A stretch of 64,000 bases of DNA, taken from Paramecium pentaurelia. Taxonomy: Eukaryota > Ciliophora > Oligohymenophorea > Peniculida > Parameciidae. The notes beneath the pieces were generated by a model that ran no database searches, was not told the DNA's origin, and worked only from the letters and a program-made list of their open reading frames with translations. Location of the stretch: contig CAJJDO010000053.1 in assembly GCA_905183005.1 (NCBI GenBank), positions 465,363 to 529,362 of the forward strand, written 5' to 3'. This document shows, piece by piece, positions 10,310 through 23,740 of the stretch. The first letter of the stretch is position 1; the number at the start of each line of letters is the position of its first letter. The translations under genes were made by a program, and so were the position numbers.

Positions 10310-13300
10310 ATGAATTTATGTCACAATTATTAAATATTTTTTATGCTTATTCTAATTTTCCTAAATTTTATAATAGGCATCTTGTGTGTGAATAGAAATG
10401 AAAGCAAAGTAATATTGACTGATTTGTAATATTATGTTTAAATGTTAGCTACAATAAAAATTCGCCAGTTTATGTGATAGCTCCTTATTATGAATCATTT
10501 ACTATTGACTTATTTAATTCTAAAGATGCCTTAGGAAACACAAGCTTTAGTAATGTAAATTCATCAAACTAAAATTTGACATATAAAGTCACTTCTTTTA
10601 TAGAAACTACATCAGAATCTATAGAGTAAAATGTTGATGCATCTTAGGTCAGCATTTTGTCCAATTGATGAATGGGGGCCTTTATATCAACCTGCTCGTT
10701 TCTATTTAAGTTTAAGTGCTATAGATCTTCTTTTTTATAATCAAACTGATGATAAAATAGTATAGGTCTAAACCAGATTGCATAAAGATTTGTAAGATTT
10801 GGATGAAAATTTTTAAAATATTTCTTGTTATTCTATATTTTAATTTAGAAAGGATAACTAATTTGGATTAGATTGTAATTTAGATAATAATGCTACAATA
10901 CTAATTTTTGACTTAATATTTGATGAGCAAACATTAATTATAGTAAATTTTACCTACAATTCTTACTATTATTATTCATATGAAGATGAGGACAATTAGA
11001 ATTTTCTAAAGAAATGTTAATTCAGAAAAACAGTCAATGCAAATATTCTTGATATCACTAATGACTTAAAATATGAATTTGTCCAATATTGTCCTAGTCT
11101 ATTTAATTAAAAGGCAATCACAAACGAATTTTTAATAATTTATCGTGAAATAATAAATACTCAAAACAATAATATATTATTGTAAGCCTTTAAAGCAACC
11201 ACTACAGATTTAGAATCTTGTGATTTGGATTAGAATTTAATGATTGAATAGATATTTGTAAACTCAATGATAAATGGTTATAATAATTAAACTTGGAATG
11301 TTGGATTTTTGTTTTAGTCATCTCCAAAAATATGTAAATGTAATATTTAAGAAGTGTATGCATCTCATTATAATATATTATGTAAGAGCACATTAATTGA
11401 GCGTATTTTATTTGATATTTTATAGTTTATCAGCCTAATTAAATAAGATAAGTACAAACTCTTAATGATGAGGTAATTCTTGTTACTGGTACTAATATGG
11501 CTATCCTTGTTATCTATTTAGAAAGATCCTATCAATCAGAGAATTACTTTACTATTAGTTATAAAGAGATTTTTGAACCTGGTTATCTATTAGTAGATGT
11601 TTCTATTACTACTCAATATTTGGCAGTAATTATGACTGATTCTCCATATGCTTAATAATTGTCTCCTTTCTATTCTAAACCAAACTTATATTGTTCTAAG
11701 TAAGCATCTGGAGAAACTAAAAATATTTTTAAGATTTTTTATTTAAATGGTGAATATAAAACTGTTTATTATGAATCAAACACATTTAATTAGTTTCAAA
11801 GTTTCTTTTAGAGTTTAAATTAAATAGATTTTGGAAATTTCATTCTATTATATAATTTTTTTAATTAGAAACTAAATGTTATTACATTATTTGAGAAGTA
11901 CAATTATCATATTTATATATTAGATAGATGAATGTATCTTATTAATTAGGATAATAGAACATAACTTAAACTTATAATTAACAAATCAATCCAATTATTG
12001 TAAATTATGTTAATTATTATTAAGATTTCTTTTAATATTTCAGGTGGATATTTAGTATTTGATTAAGTTAATAATACTTATAATTATAATTTTGTAACAT
12101 TCTCTAGAAATATCATTTTATGTTTTATTAAATTAGAAGATAGCAATTTTTAATTGATTGCTTAGATACATAAACTAGATGAGAAAGAATAATAATAATT
12201 ATTATAATGTCCAATAAGCAAAGATATATATGTATTCTAAGAAATTATAAATTCTATAGACTTATTTGAAGGAGTATAACTATATATATATTTATTTTTT
12301 ATAGATCATGGGTCCATTATTAAATTTTAATTATGTTCCTAATTATAATGTTAGCAAATATTATCCATATTATTAAAATCATAAGGCAATTATAAAATAA
12401 AATCAATTATTTCAGAAACACAATTATACAAGATTAGTTTTTAATGTATTAAGTGCTGTAAATAAAAATATATTTATAACTTCTAATATTTTTGGAATAG
12501 TTGAGATATTATTGACATACTCTAATAATTCATATAATTTAACAAAAACTTAAGCTATCATCATTAATAAAACATGTATCATAAATGCAAAACAATATGT
12601 ATTCATTGTAAATTTCTATTCTTTTAGCAAAGTTTTGAAAAGTAATTCCCAATTGATATAGAAATATAATAATGTATTGAAGAGTAATATAGAAATTTAA
12701 CTAAATACTTGGATTAAGTTGATTACTTTAAATAGTTTTAATATTTTGATATAGCAGTACAATATTAAGATTCTATGTAATAATATCATTATTATTTAAT
12801 TAGTATTGTATTTTGTTAAAATAAAAATACATTTGATGGACATCAAAGATGTTAAAGTCTCAAAGAGATGATTAAATCAAATGATACTATCCTGTAAATT
12901 TACATTCTTCAAGGACCTATAAAAAATGAGAGAGTCTCTTACTTTTTAACTATATTATATAATTCTAGTTAAACTAAGTTATACTTCTATGTTTTAGATC
13001 TTTTTGTAAATCATAATTATAAAATTTTAGTTGCCAAGTGATATTATTCCAGATATAGAATACCATGAAATATATTGTTCCGATGTATTAAATACTCATA
13101 GTCAAATAATCTCTTTTAGATACACATATGTTAATTAATAAACCTTATTTATATTGTTTTCTGATGCAAGGATTGTTGTTTATACTCCTGGACCTACAAA
13201 TTCAACAAAAGAAGTTAAATTTTATAATTTTACATCTTCACTAACTAATTATGTACTTAACATTATGGAATGTTAAAATAATAATTTCTTAGGATTTGAA

Positions 13301-16077
13301 ATTACTAAATATTTCTAATCAAAATTAGCAAAATAATATTTGATTGTTTGGTGTTAAGAAAATTAAAATGGCAACTTTACACCTATTATTCTACAATACA
13401 TAATTACTAATATTAATTAAATTAATTTTTGGAGAAAACTTCCTCATTATGATACTATATTAAGTAATAAATCAAAAATCTTGATATCTGGTTTAATATT
13501 ATATGTTCCTGTTATTACAAAGAGTGTCTATAATGATTATTTTTAAAAGTATTACATATACAATTTGGAAGACTATACTGCTAGATCACTTGTTGAGAAA
13601 ATTGAAATTGAGAAGAGGAAGAATGAATAAATTGTAAATAATATATAACTTTTATTCTAGATAACATATCCTATAAGCAACTTAATGAATTCATTATTAG
13701 CTGGATCCTCTATAAGTTTGACTTTAATTATCACAGAGAAGAAATTTGAAATATATTATTTGAATTAGAAGGCAGAATTTATCTTTCATCTCTAATAATA
13801 ATTCATTCCAGATTATAATGATGCCCCATTTTTGTTGGTTATTGGTGTATTTTAATCATAAAAGACAAATGTTTTATATCGGTAATTACTAAAAAATAAT
13901 ATTAGAAATTACACTTTGGTGTACAATTTTTCAAGTACTTAGATATCTTTTGCCTATAATTATTCATCTACATACAAGGTGGAAATTAATTATGATTAAT
14001 TAAAACCAACTGGAGGTTTTTATTAATACCTTTTTTTAGTTAATGTAAATACAATTATAAATTTGATAGTAATCTTTCTTCAATGGTCCAATTGCTTCTT
14101 ATAATTATTAATCTAACCAAATAAATTTATCAATTATTCCATCTCCATATTTATAGATGAATAAATACTTAGGTAGTTATATGGAAGAAGTGTCTTATTT
14201 TGGAGAAGTTAATTAAATTATAGATGTAGGAGATGAAATATATAGAGGTTTATACAACTAAAATGTTGTAAATAGTAAGTTATATTTTAATATCTCTAGT
14301 TTCTTAATATAATGATTTAATAATTGTATTGACTGATTATTATGTGTTATTTTATTAAAAGAATTCTATTCCAGATGTAAATAGATCATGTATATATTCT
14401 GATTACACGTAAAATTAACAATAAAACAACTCAGGATTATGTTCAATAAGATTGATTCGTTTTCATTCATTTAAATAAAATAGTTCATTCTTATATTGTC
14501 AAATGTAATTAAATGGAGTAAATGTATTAATCATAGTATGTTAACAGAAATATTTTCATAAATTATATGATAAAATTTCATTTGAGGATAAAGAAAATAT
14601 CTAATAATTTATATACATAGAATATTCCTATATCAGAATAAATAATTAAATTTCTATTCGATAATATATTGTTAATGATAGATAATTTTGCTATTGCTTT
14701 TTCAATGATTTATAACCTTTTTTTTATAACAATTAAATTTATTAAATGATTAAAACTGGATATTAAAAATTGAATTCATATTTTGGAATATATCAAATAG
14801 TAATTTCAGATAATAAAACTATACAATTTATTCAGTATAGTTCATATCCTAACTTTAATGATTCATAACCATTATAATATTCATAAGACTATGCTTTATC
14901 TATAATTGAATATTAATAGATTCAATATTTGTACTTAATACTTTTATAACCAAATAATATTTTTGTATTGGTTATTAATATGACAGAGGGTTTTCCTGTA
15001 AATGGGCCAGGAAAAAATTTGATTTTTTAAAAGAATGAAGAATATGTGAGATTTGAAAAGACAATTTTTATATAAAGTATTAATCATTTTCAACCACACA
15101 TTGTAAATAATTCTTAAATGTATCAAACTATAGCAGTTGGTAATAACAATTAAATCTATGAAATTACTTTTAATGTTCTAACATTCTAAGCTAGATTGTA
15201 ATATACTTTTTATTAATATTTGTTATGTCATCATAACTTTTTGTCACGTCCATAAATTGAACTTTAGTATTCAAATGATACAATATTCTATTTGGTTACA
15301 TAATGTTTATCCAATTAATTTGAATATCAATCTATTTAAGTAGAAATGACATATTTACTAAATGAATTAAACACTAATATAGTTTATACATAACTTTTCA
15401 TTAGTATAATTTAATAAATTATTATTAATTTAGGAAATTACAGTAAAAACTATTCAAGGCCAGTTGAAATATTAGAACCATATTTGGTAAATCCATAAGA
15501 AATGCATTTATAGAAAATTCAATTATATTTATCAATAGATACTTAAACTAATACATCTAAATCACATGTTTTGATAACAAACAATACATATTTTATGATT
15601 GATCTTATACTTTATACTGAAAATGGATATTATTTATATTATCCAATTTAATCAGCAAATGAAGATAGAGTAATTAAATAATATTAAATTTATTAGGATC
15701 ATTCAATATACTTGAATATTACTGCATACAACTCTTATTCAAGTTGTTTAGCAGAATTTTAATTAGCATGGGTTTAATAAGATAGTTAAGTGAATAGTTT
15801 AGCCTGGTTTTATGCAATCTTATCTTTATTGTTGTTATTTATTTTGATTGTGATTATAGTTGTTGTTTATGGCTATTGTTAAAAATAGAGTCAGATTGGT
15901 AAATAAGATAAAGATCTTCCTTTGGAAAGAATAGGAGATGATGAAAGTGAATATGGTGTTGAATTATAGGGAGCTGCATATAATTAATTGATGTTAGGAG
16001 ATGTGTTTAAAGATTTATTAAGAAGTAATAGAGGTAAAAAATAGACAGTCTCATATTTGGATGAATTATAAGATTGA
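10310..16077 (+). CDS. Very large type I membrane protein, ciliate-type, unknown function
   Basis: A gene of nearly 5.8 kb predicting about 1,850-1,900 residues. It begins with a signal peptide (MLILIFLNFIIGILCVNR region) just after the ATG at 10310. An intron at 10426-10448 joins ILTDF to YNKNSPVYVIAPYY. The body is a long extracellular region rich in Asn, Tyr, Phe and Ile with scattered cysteines and no domain I recognise. Near the C-terminus is one strong membrane helix (around WFYAILSLLLLFILIVIIVV, about 15800-15870), then a charged ~70-residue tail ending SYLDELQD and TGA at 16075-16077. I could not place every intron, especially around 11380-12080. It belongs with the large 'putative transmembrane proteins' common in ciliates; cell-surface location is inferred. 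Confidence 0.7.
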
Positions 16078-16102
16078 ATAATATATTAATATTAATTTAT
16101 AT

Positions 16103-19100
16103 ATGGGTTGTGGATTGAAGAAGGAAAAGAAGGAGAGTAATAATGAAATTGCTTCTTTGAAACCCTTAATCAAATTCAAGATCACATTTTCTAATATCAA
16201 GATCAAAAATATACCTCTTTAAAAAGCTAAAGTTCATTTTTAAATTGCAAATTAAGAATGTTTCTCAACATAAATTTCTTAGAATAATCCTAACCCACAT
16301 TGGAGATAAACATTTAGATCATTTCATGAAAGTGATTTGGAAACTTTAAAATAAGAATTCTTCAAAATTGTATGCTACTCTAATTTATAAAGAGTGTCTT
16401 TTGTGCTGAAAAAAATAAATGTTTTGCTTATGTTGTATAAAATATGTGGGAAGTTGCAAATGGTCCTATTCATTATGATTTGTTTCTAGAATCCACTAAG
16501 GCTAATTCATCTAGAATTACATTTGATTTGAGAATGGTATAAATGACAACGTTAAAAATTCAAAGCAAATAAGTAATGTGTGAACTTAAAGATTAATTGA
16601 TGGAATAAGCATATAATTTTCAATTAAAAGTTAGAGTATCATATTCATAACTATAATTAAGTCTCATTAAGTAGATTACTATAGTGATTTCTCTCCTAAT
16701 TACTTAAATCATTATTTATACCGTTAATCTTCAATTAAATAATATGGATACATAGATTCCAAAGAAAAACTAAGAAGTGAATCTGATGAATTTCAATTAG
16801 TTAGAGATATCTTTGATTCATCTATGGATGAAAACATTTAGGTGGATCTTAAGAGTTGTTATTTAAAAAAGAATGGACTTAAAAATGATTAAGATATAAT
16901 CATTAAAAAATCTAAATCTAACAATTAACTCAATACAATGATACATCTTTCAACTAATCAATCCTAAACTAATAAATCATTGAATTCTAGAAGACCCTAC
17001 TCAACAATGGATTTAATAACAAAAAAGGATATTTTATGGGAATTCAAAGTATAAGAAAATAATCCAATTATATCATTTGATATTTATGTTGATGAATTTT
17101 CTAGTTCTTCTTTTGAATTTATTCTTTGGGGAAGTTCTAAACCTAATGAAAAATCAGATAATGTAAGTGTAAGAAAAATTGGAAATTCCATTATATCTCT
17201 TAATAAATTTTTCAGTTAAAATGTAAATGTTTTGGCTGAATTAGACAGGATTTCACTTCAAGAAGTTAGATTTACAGATAAATTATGGATTCATGGTTAA
17301 TGTGTTGGAAGAGTAAAAGCAGAATTCATTATAACAAAGGATACTTTTATTAGATAAATGTTAGGAGGATTTCGAACAGAAGAAGGTATTTAAAGATCTT
17401 CTTTACTTTATATAAAAAAGGATAAATATTCTGGACCATAGAGACCAAATATTAATTAAATTATATAAATTAATAACGAAATAGATGAATTAGCTGGAAG
17501 ATTGAATCAAAAAAGTCTTTAACATAGAGAGAGAGTTAAAATTAATAAAGCAATTAATTAAATTATTGAAAAGTTAAGTACATTAATTAAAAACTAAGAA
17601 TTATATGAAAATCTTGAGGAAATGATTGCTGCTTAATTGGTTTTTGTGGATTTAACAAAAAATTTATTAGAAAGTGCTGATTTGATTGATGAAGATTTGA
17701 GAGATCAATATTATGATGTTTTAATTACTTTATTAAATAGAGATGAATTCTTTATTAGTTATTTAGGTTTTGATAAAGATCTAAAAGAAGCATATCTATT
17801 AAGAAATGATCAAAATTATGTATCTAAAAATAAAAAGCTTATATAACAATTAAATTAGAAAATTAGAATAGGATTACATTATTAGAATTTCTTACATTAG
17901 ACTTTTGAGAAAGTTGTATAGAAATTAAATTAATAAGGATAGAATGATAAAGAAGAATTATTTGTAAATACATTTTTAGTTATTGCTTTTTTTAGAATAC
18001 CATAATTCTAAAATTTAGTTATTGACATATTAAAAGAAGATTAACGTTTACTAAATGAGGAATTTGAAAAAGATTTTGGAATAAATTGCATTGATAATAC
18101 ATTCTCTGCTGAATGGGATAAGAATTTTTATGATTATTTACAAAGTGATCCTAGACATTAAGAACATAAAAAGTAATTATAAGGTATACTTAATACTATT
18201 GATTGGAAGAATATAATACTTACAAGTAGAGTATTTTTGAAATGGTTCTAATTAATGTTGAATCATTATAAGAAAGCAAAACATCCATATGATATGAGTT
18301 TAACATGGTCAGGTTTTCCTGGTTATTTAATTTTAATAAAATATTTATTATTAGAGATTAAATATTCAAATGAATATCCATATCCAGAAACTATTAAACA
18401 TGCTTCATTATGTATTTTAGAAAATGAAAATATGCTTAATTATTTAGTAATTGTTATATTTCATAAAACTAAACTTTATGATGGAATTGCAGTATTTTAT
18501 ACACTTGATATGATTAATGATTGGTTTCACATAATAAAAAAATAAAATAAGAAGATTCCAACAGATTTTAATTATTAATTTCTTATGAAAGGATTATTCA
18601 TGATTTTTGATGGTTAACATGCTTCATCAATTAGTAAAGCACTCTAATTGATATTTAATATATTTCCATAAATGCCTATAGAAATCTAAAAAGAAATTAG
18701 TGATCATATATTTGATAATTGTTTTTTCAAGTTTTTTATGTTTTGGAGTAAATTAGTTAGATTCGTTTTTCAACACTTTTTAATATATAGAATATAACAT
18801 AGACTTCGAAATTATAGATAGGAAAGTATAAGAGATATATATAAGGAATTTGAATGCATAAAATTATAAAAATAAAAGTATACTGTTGAAGAAAAGGCTA
18901 AATTGTTGAATCATCTCATTTACATTAGATATTCATAAATGATTGAATTAGTATTGAAAATTAAAAGAAAGATTGCATAACATAATTTGTAATAGGAAAG
19001 CCAATTTTAATTGTAATTAGAGGCAAAATCTCTAAAATTAAAGTTGATGAAGAAGAAATAGTAATAAAAGAAATAATATTTAAAAAGAATGGAATCTCCA

Positions 19101-19730
19101 AGACATGATTAAATTGATATTTCATTTGAAAAATAATAGAGATCTAATATTAGTTTAACATTTAGTTTAAATGATCCTTTTTATAGTTCTGATATAAGAG
19201 AAGATGAAAAGTCAATTGATTAATCTCATGAAAATGCTAAAGAAAATAATATGTCAAATTATGATTAAAATGAAATATACTTATTTGATAGAAGTATTAG
19301 TTCAATAATAAATTTAAATGATTTATTGGCTGATATTGATTAAGATAAAAAGATTAATGAAAAAAGAAAATCAAGACATTCTAATAGAAATAATTCAGTA
19401 GAATTAAATTCAGAAAAGAGTTAAAAAAGTAGAAGAGATGATAATGAAAATCCAAAAAAATTAAAAATTTATCATCGTATAAGCAAATAAGAAAATATTA
19501 AAAAATCATTTACAAAAGAACTTTTATCATATTTATTTCCAGCCATACAAGAATGGCAAGAATCATAAGCAAATTATAAAAGATGGTTTTTAAAGAGTTA
19601 AGCATTGATAAAAAAATAATTTAAATAAGATTAATAGGAATAATAATTGATGGATATAGACCCACCTGAAATAAACTTATATGTACCTAAAGATGAAACA
19701 GAAAATGAAAATGTCTATACAGATCATTGA
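16103..19730 (+). CDS. Dually acylated C2-domain protein with large helical domain
   Basis: About 1,190 residues. The start MGCGLKKEKKE is a classic myristoylation (Gly2) plus palmitoylation (Cys3) signal, implying membrane anchoring. Residues ~25-160 look like a C2 domain (IKFKITFSNIKIKNIPL, NPNPHWRQTF). A second beta-rich segment follows (FKVQENNPIISFDIYVDEF, ISLQEVRFTDKLWIHGQ). The central ~600 residues are helical, with a conserved-looking patch FFKFFMFWSKLVRFVFQHF followed by LIYRI. This recalls the fungal DUF1765 family, but I hold that link loosely. The C-terminal third is Lys/Gln/Ser-rich and probably disordered. At least two short introns fall in the first 600 bases, one near 16371-16393. 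Function unknown; a membrane-associated scaffold or trafficking role is a guess. Confidence 0.7.
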
Positions 19731-20060
19731 CTAAATTAATTATGTTAAATCTAATTTTTGATATTACATATTTCAATTAATAAAACACTAAATATATCAT
19801 GAATACTAATATACATCTTTTCATATTTAATAATATTCATAATGAATTGAATAAACCTTATATATTTATAGAATTGCATAAACAAATGTATATGAAAATG
19901 ATTGTAACATAATTATTATGAAGATTATATATATAAATATAATCAATTTTTCTTTAATAACAAACTTTATATCATTCCCTTTTCTTACATATACTTATAG
20001 ATTAATTATTTTAAAACACTTTTATCTACTATAGTAAATAATAATAATTCATTCCTTTTA
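19731..20060 (+). other. Convergent intergenic region, nothing recognised
   Basis: About 330 bases between the 3' ends of two convergent genes. It is very AT-rich, with no conserved reading frame, repeat or RNA structure that I can identify. Part of it could belong to the 3' end of the minus-strand gene if its last intron differs from my model. Confidence 0.4.
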
Positions 20061-21676
20061 TCAAATGCTTAAGTTGCCATCAAAGTTTAAAATTTAGATG
20101 ATTTTACTTTAATTTTTAATACTCTCCATTTTCTTATATATAAATTCTTAATTTCTTTATAATAGTTATTTACAATTACACTTTATACCTTACTAACAAT
20201 TTTATAAATGAAAATACATATCTAGATATGGTGATTTCGCTATTTCTTCTTCAATATGATAGTTAATTATAGTCTTTTACATTTAAACTTTAATCTATTT
20301 TACTTCTAAAGTTAAGAAATAATCATGATAAATTACTTTCCTAATCTTCTTTTTTTATATCCATATAAATTTAATTCCAATATTTATTCCATAACATGAT
20401 AATTCTATTGACATATGCTTAAACCTTCTTTCTGTATATTCTATAAACTTCTATGATCTTCCTCATTCTTCTTTTAAATTAATAGGTTTTTTAAAATATC
20501 TCACCAATTTATCCATAACTCATCATAAAAGTATGTATTATTCTTTTTGCTTTCTTTTTAGCCCCATTTTCTTTAACCTTAGATAACATTCTTAATATCA
20601 AAAGTCCTTGAAACAATGTTCTTTGAAATATATCTTTCCCAGATTTTTATAACATCCTTTATAAAACTTATCTAACTCTATATTGCCTTCTTTTCTTTAT
20701 GGATTATTTAAATTAAAAAATTATATTATCCTAAAAATAATAAGATCTTTATTTACATAATATCTCTTTTTAATAATGGATACCATATGAATGAAATATA
20801 GATTCTGTAACCATAATTTTTATTGAAATTTTATAAAGTTATCAATATTATTTCTATAAAGAATAATTTCTTTTAAAATCTTTTTCTTTTCTTAAAACTC
20901 AAATCTTTCTTTTAAAGTTTCCTTCTTTTCCTCAAATATTTATCTTTTTTTGTGTAAAGTCTCTGATATCTTTCTAGCAGATTAAACTCTTCTTAAATTT
21001 TATTAAAGTTTAATTTTTTCAGGTTAATATTATTCAATATTCTTATTAAGTGATATCATATCTTTAGATGGTTTTCTTGTAAAAAAAAATTAAGATGATC
21101 TTGTGAATTGATAACCTGTAGAAGGTCTTAATTTGGATTCAGTTTCCATTTTTTATTATTATTATGGTTTAATACCAAATGAAGCCTTTGCATATATTGT
21201 AGTAGCTTATTAAGAAAATATTGCCAAATATAAACAACGTTATGAGAAAAGTACTTATTCACCCTATTCTGTATATCTAAGAATTTGTTTTCTCTCAAAA
21301 GATTCTTCATTATTAAATCTGTTTGGAGTTATGGTATGACTTGAGATGTAAAATTTCATTTTGGCTTAATCTGTGAATTAAAAATCTACTATTTATCAAG
21401 ATTTGTACAAATCACAAGAGGCTTTTTGTGACCAAATAATGGTACTTCAATATAATGGAATTGACAAAGATCTAGTTAAATGACATTAGTTAAACGCACA
21501 TCTAAAATGGCTCTTTCTTTATGAATATATTGAATATCAGTTTATTTACGCTATGTGTTCATTAATGTAGGTGTAGACAAAGCTAGATTATCACAAAATA
21601 TTTGTTTAATTTTGCGTTCTTCAAGTTTTTGTATCATTTAGAAATTTTCATCATACTTCTCATAATTTTAATTCAT
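20061..21676 (-). CDS. Unknown basic helical protein
   Basis: Minus-strand gene starting at the ATG complementary to 21674-21676. The N-terminal part reads MNQNYEKYDENFQMIQKLEE, then LALSTPTLMNTQRKQT and a conserved-looking YIEVPLFGHKKPLVICTNLD. After a short intron, a long open frame contains RPSTGYQFTRSSQFFFTRKP and a coiled-coil/basic stretch (RRVQSARKISETLHKKRQ, EEKKETLKERFEFQEKKK). Further introns lie around 20500-20640 and 20310-20340. The last exon is provisionally read as EEEIAKSPYLDMYFHLQNC to the TGA at 20061-20063. About 470 residues. I recognise no family. Basic helices with spaced aromatic residues suggest a cytoskeletal or calmodulin-binding type of protein, but that is speculation. 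Confidence 0.55.
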
Positions 21677-21739
21677 TAATATTAATAAATAATAATAATT
21701 AAATTAAATAAGTATAGTCGTTTCATTTATTAATTTGTA

Positions 21740-22520
21740 TTTATTTTTTTATTGATTATTGTGCTTATAGTTGATCTATTAATTATTTATTGAATTCTGA
21801 AGACTTTATAAATAGATTCAGTTTTAGTTTTCTTGAATACTTTATATTATATTAAGAATAATTAATATTATTATTCAAAATAAGTAATTATAATCTTATT
21901 AAATTGATTATAAGTTTTTGATATATATTAATAATCTGCCATTTCATCATATTTCAAATTTCTTGAATATTTAATATACTGATAAAATTGTTTTGGGGTT
22001 CTAGTTTCACATGAAGGAACCAATTCTCTATACCTAATTATCTTTTGATTGATGTATATCTTAAATACTTTGTTATCCTTATGAGGGATATAAGTATCTT
22101 TTATCAACTACTTTTTAGCAAGTCCATACTAATATACTCTATTCTTATAAGCTATATTTAATAAGAAATTATCATGTTTGATATCTCTATGAAGAAAATG
22201 TTTTTGATGTTAAGTATTCTCTATGCATTCAAGCATTTAGAATGCTATTAAAGATAGAATAAATGATTATGATCTGTAAATATGTCTTTAAGATTCTTTA
22301 TAAGTAATTCTATCACAAGAAAGTTAAAATTATCTTATCAAAAATAAAAATAATATTTTGGTATATCAATTATTGCTAGATTGTTTATAGACCAGTGTAA
22401 TTTAGACTCAAAAATTAACTAAGTATATTTTGTGTCTGGAAATTCAATCTTAATTTGCATAATCATATTCATAGGTATTATTGGTTTTACTTATTTTACA
22501 GTTTTTAATCCTATATAATT
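21740..22520 (-). pseudogene. Casein kinase 1-like kinase, decayed copy
   Basis: The minus strand carries a clear casein kinase 1 trace. It shows IKIEFPDTKY near the N-lobe lysine, MLECIENTQHQKHFLHRDIK then HDNFLL, YGLAKK, and the CK1 tail YRELVPSCETRTPKQFYQYI, KYSRNLKYDEMADYQYI. It is damaged: HRDIKP has become HRDIKH and the DFG region reads YQYG. A TGA interrupts the N-lobe after YYFYF. The reading frame also shifts between the hinge (LKDIFTDHNHLF) and the HRD helix without a plausible intron. No glycine-rich loop is visible upstream. In a genome rich in CK1 paralogues this is best read as a pseudogene. Confidence 0.75.
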
Positions 22521-23740
22521 TTATTTTTTATTTAATTTACTTTTAAGTATCCTTCAATTAATAAATTATATAAAATGCACATCATTCATTATCAAATTAA
22601 AATCTAATTGAATATACTTTTAACTTTATGTTTTCTTATAGACTAATAATATAAATATATATAAGCCAAATTAAAGTATCTCAGATTGATAATAGAATTG
22701 ATTGAATATAACTGTAATCAATTTACAAAACAATAGTTTCAATCAGAATTTTCTATTCGATGCTATTAAAACCTTTATATAAAAAAGGATTTGAAATTAA
22801 TATCGTAAACGATGATAAAATTATATATTAGATAAAATATTTGATTTAAAGAATAAAAAAAGATTTTAATAAAAACTTAATTGATGTAATTCATAAGATA
22901 AATATTCTAATAAATAAATGATTTTTTTGGATTTAAATTATTTCAATAGAAATATGAATATGTCTATTTATAATGATATTTATAATTTTAATGTAAATAT
23001 ATGAATAAAATATATTTATTAATTGTAGAAATGTTAATATAAATTAATTTTATAATAAATACAAGATATAAAATGAAAAGATTATCCACTATAATTTAAA
23101 CTAATTATTTAACAAATTAAAAAATTACTATTTCAAGTTATGTTTAATCGTTTTTTATCATAATAATAAATACAGTAAATTACATCATTACATTTAAGTA
23201 TAAATATAATATGCATATATTTTGACTACTGTGTATTATGAATATTTAGAATAATAATATATTCATATAAGAAAATATTAATAGATTATGTATGCATAAT
23301 TTCCACTACTACTATTTTAAATTAATATGGAATATATTATAACTCATTATTTTAATGGGATTGGAACAAGAAAAGCATAGTAATGATGAAAGTTGTAATA
23401 AAGATTGAAAGTGGATATAAAAATTTTAAAATCTCATGATAATTATTTTGTAATTAAGACTCAAATATAATAGAAATATTATGATAAATAATTTAATTTT
23501 GTATATGATTAGTAAATTTTTAGCAACACTATATATATATATATATATATATGAACAGGGAATTAAGAGTTAAGTTGAATATGAGGATGATTGTTAGATT
23601 TTTATATTTATTTATTAATTTGATATTGTATTTGATTAGATGCATTATTTCTTTAAGAAATTTAATGAAGAATAATTAAATTGTATATATATAGATTTTA
23701 ATTTGCTGGAGATAATAATAAAAAAATATTATTAATAAAA
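22521..23740 (+). other. Gene-poor AT-rich gap
   Basis: About 1.2 kb, unusually long for this window, between the kinase pseudogene and the CHORD-protein gene. Neither strand shows a convincing frame under the ciliate code. TGA codons are scattered and no family motif is visible. An AT dinucleotide run lies at 23531-23552. It probably contains the promoter of the gene starting at 23741 and possibly further decayed sequence. Confidence 0.5.
23531..23552. repeat. (AT)11 microsatellite
   Basis: Eleven uninterrupted AT units (22 nt) in the intergenic gap upstream of the CHORD-protein gene. It is a simple low-complexity tract, commonly length-variable. Confidence 0.95.

Noticed and set aside
11929..11931. 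In-frame TGA in the giant membrane-protein gene, read as a nonsense mutation
   Set aside because: A 26-nt GT...TAG segment just upstream (starting about 11898) can be spliced out and changes the frame past this TGA, so a mutation is not needed.
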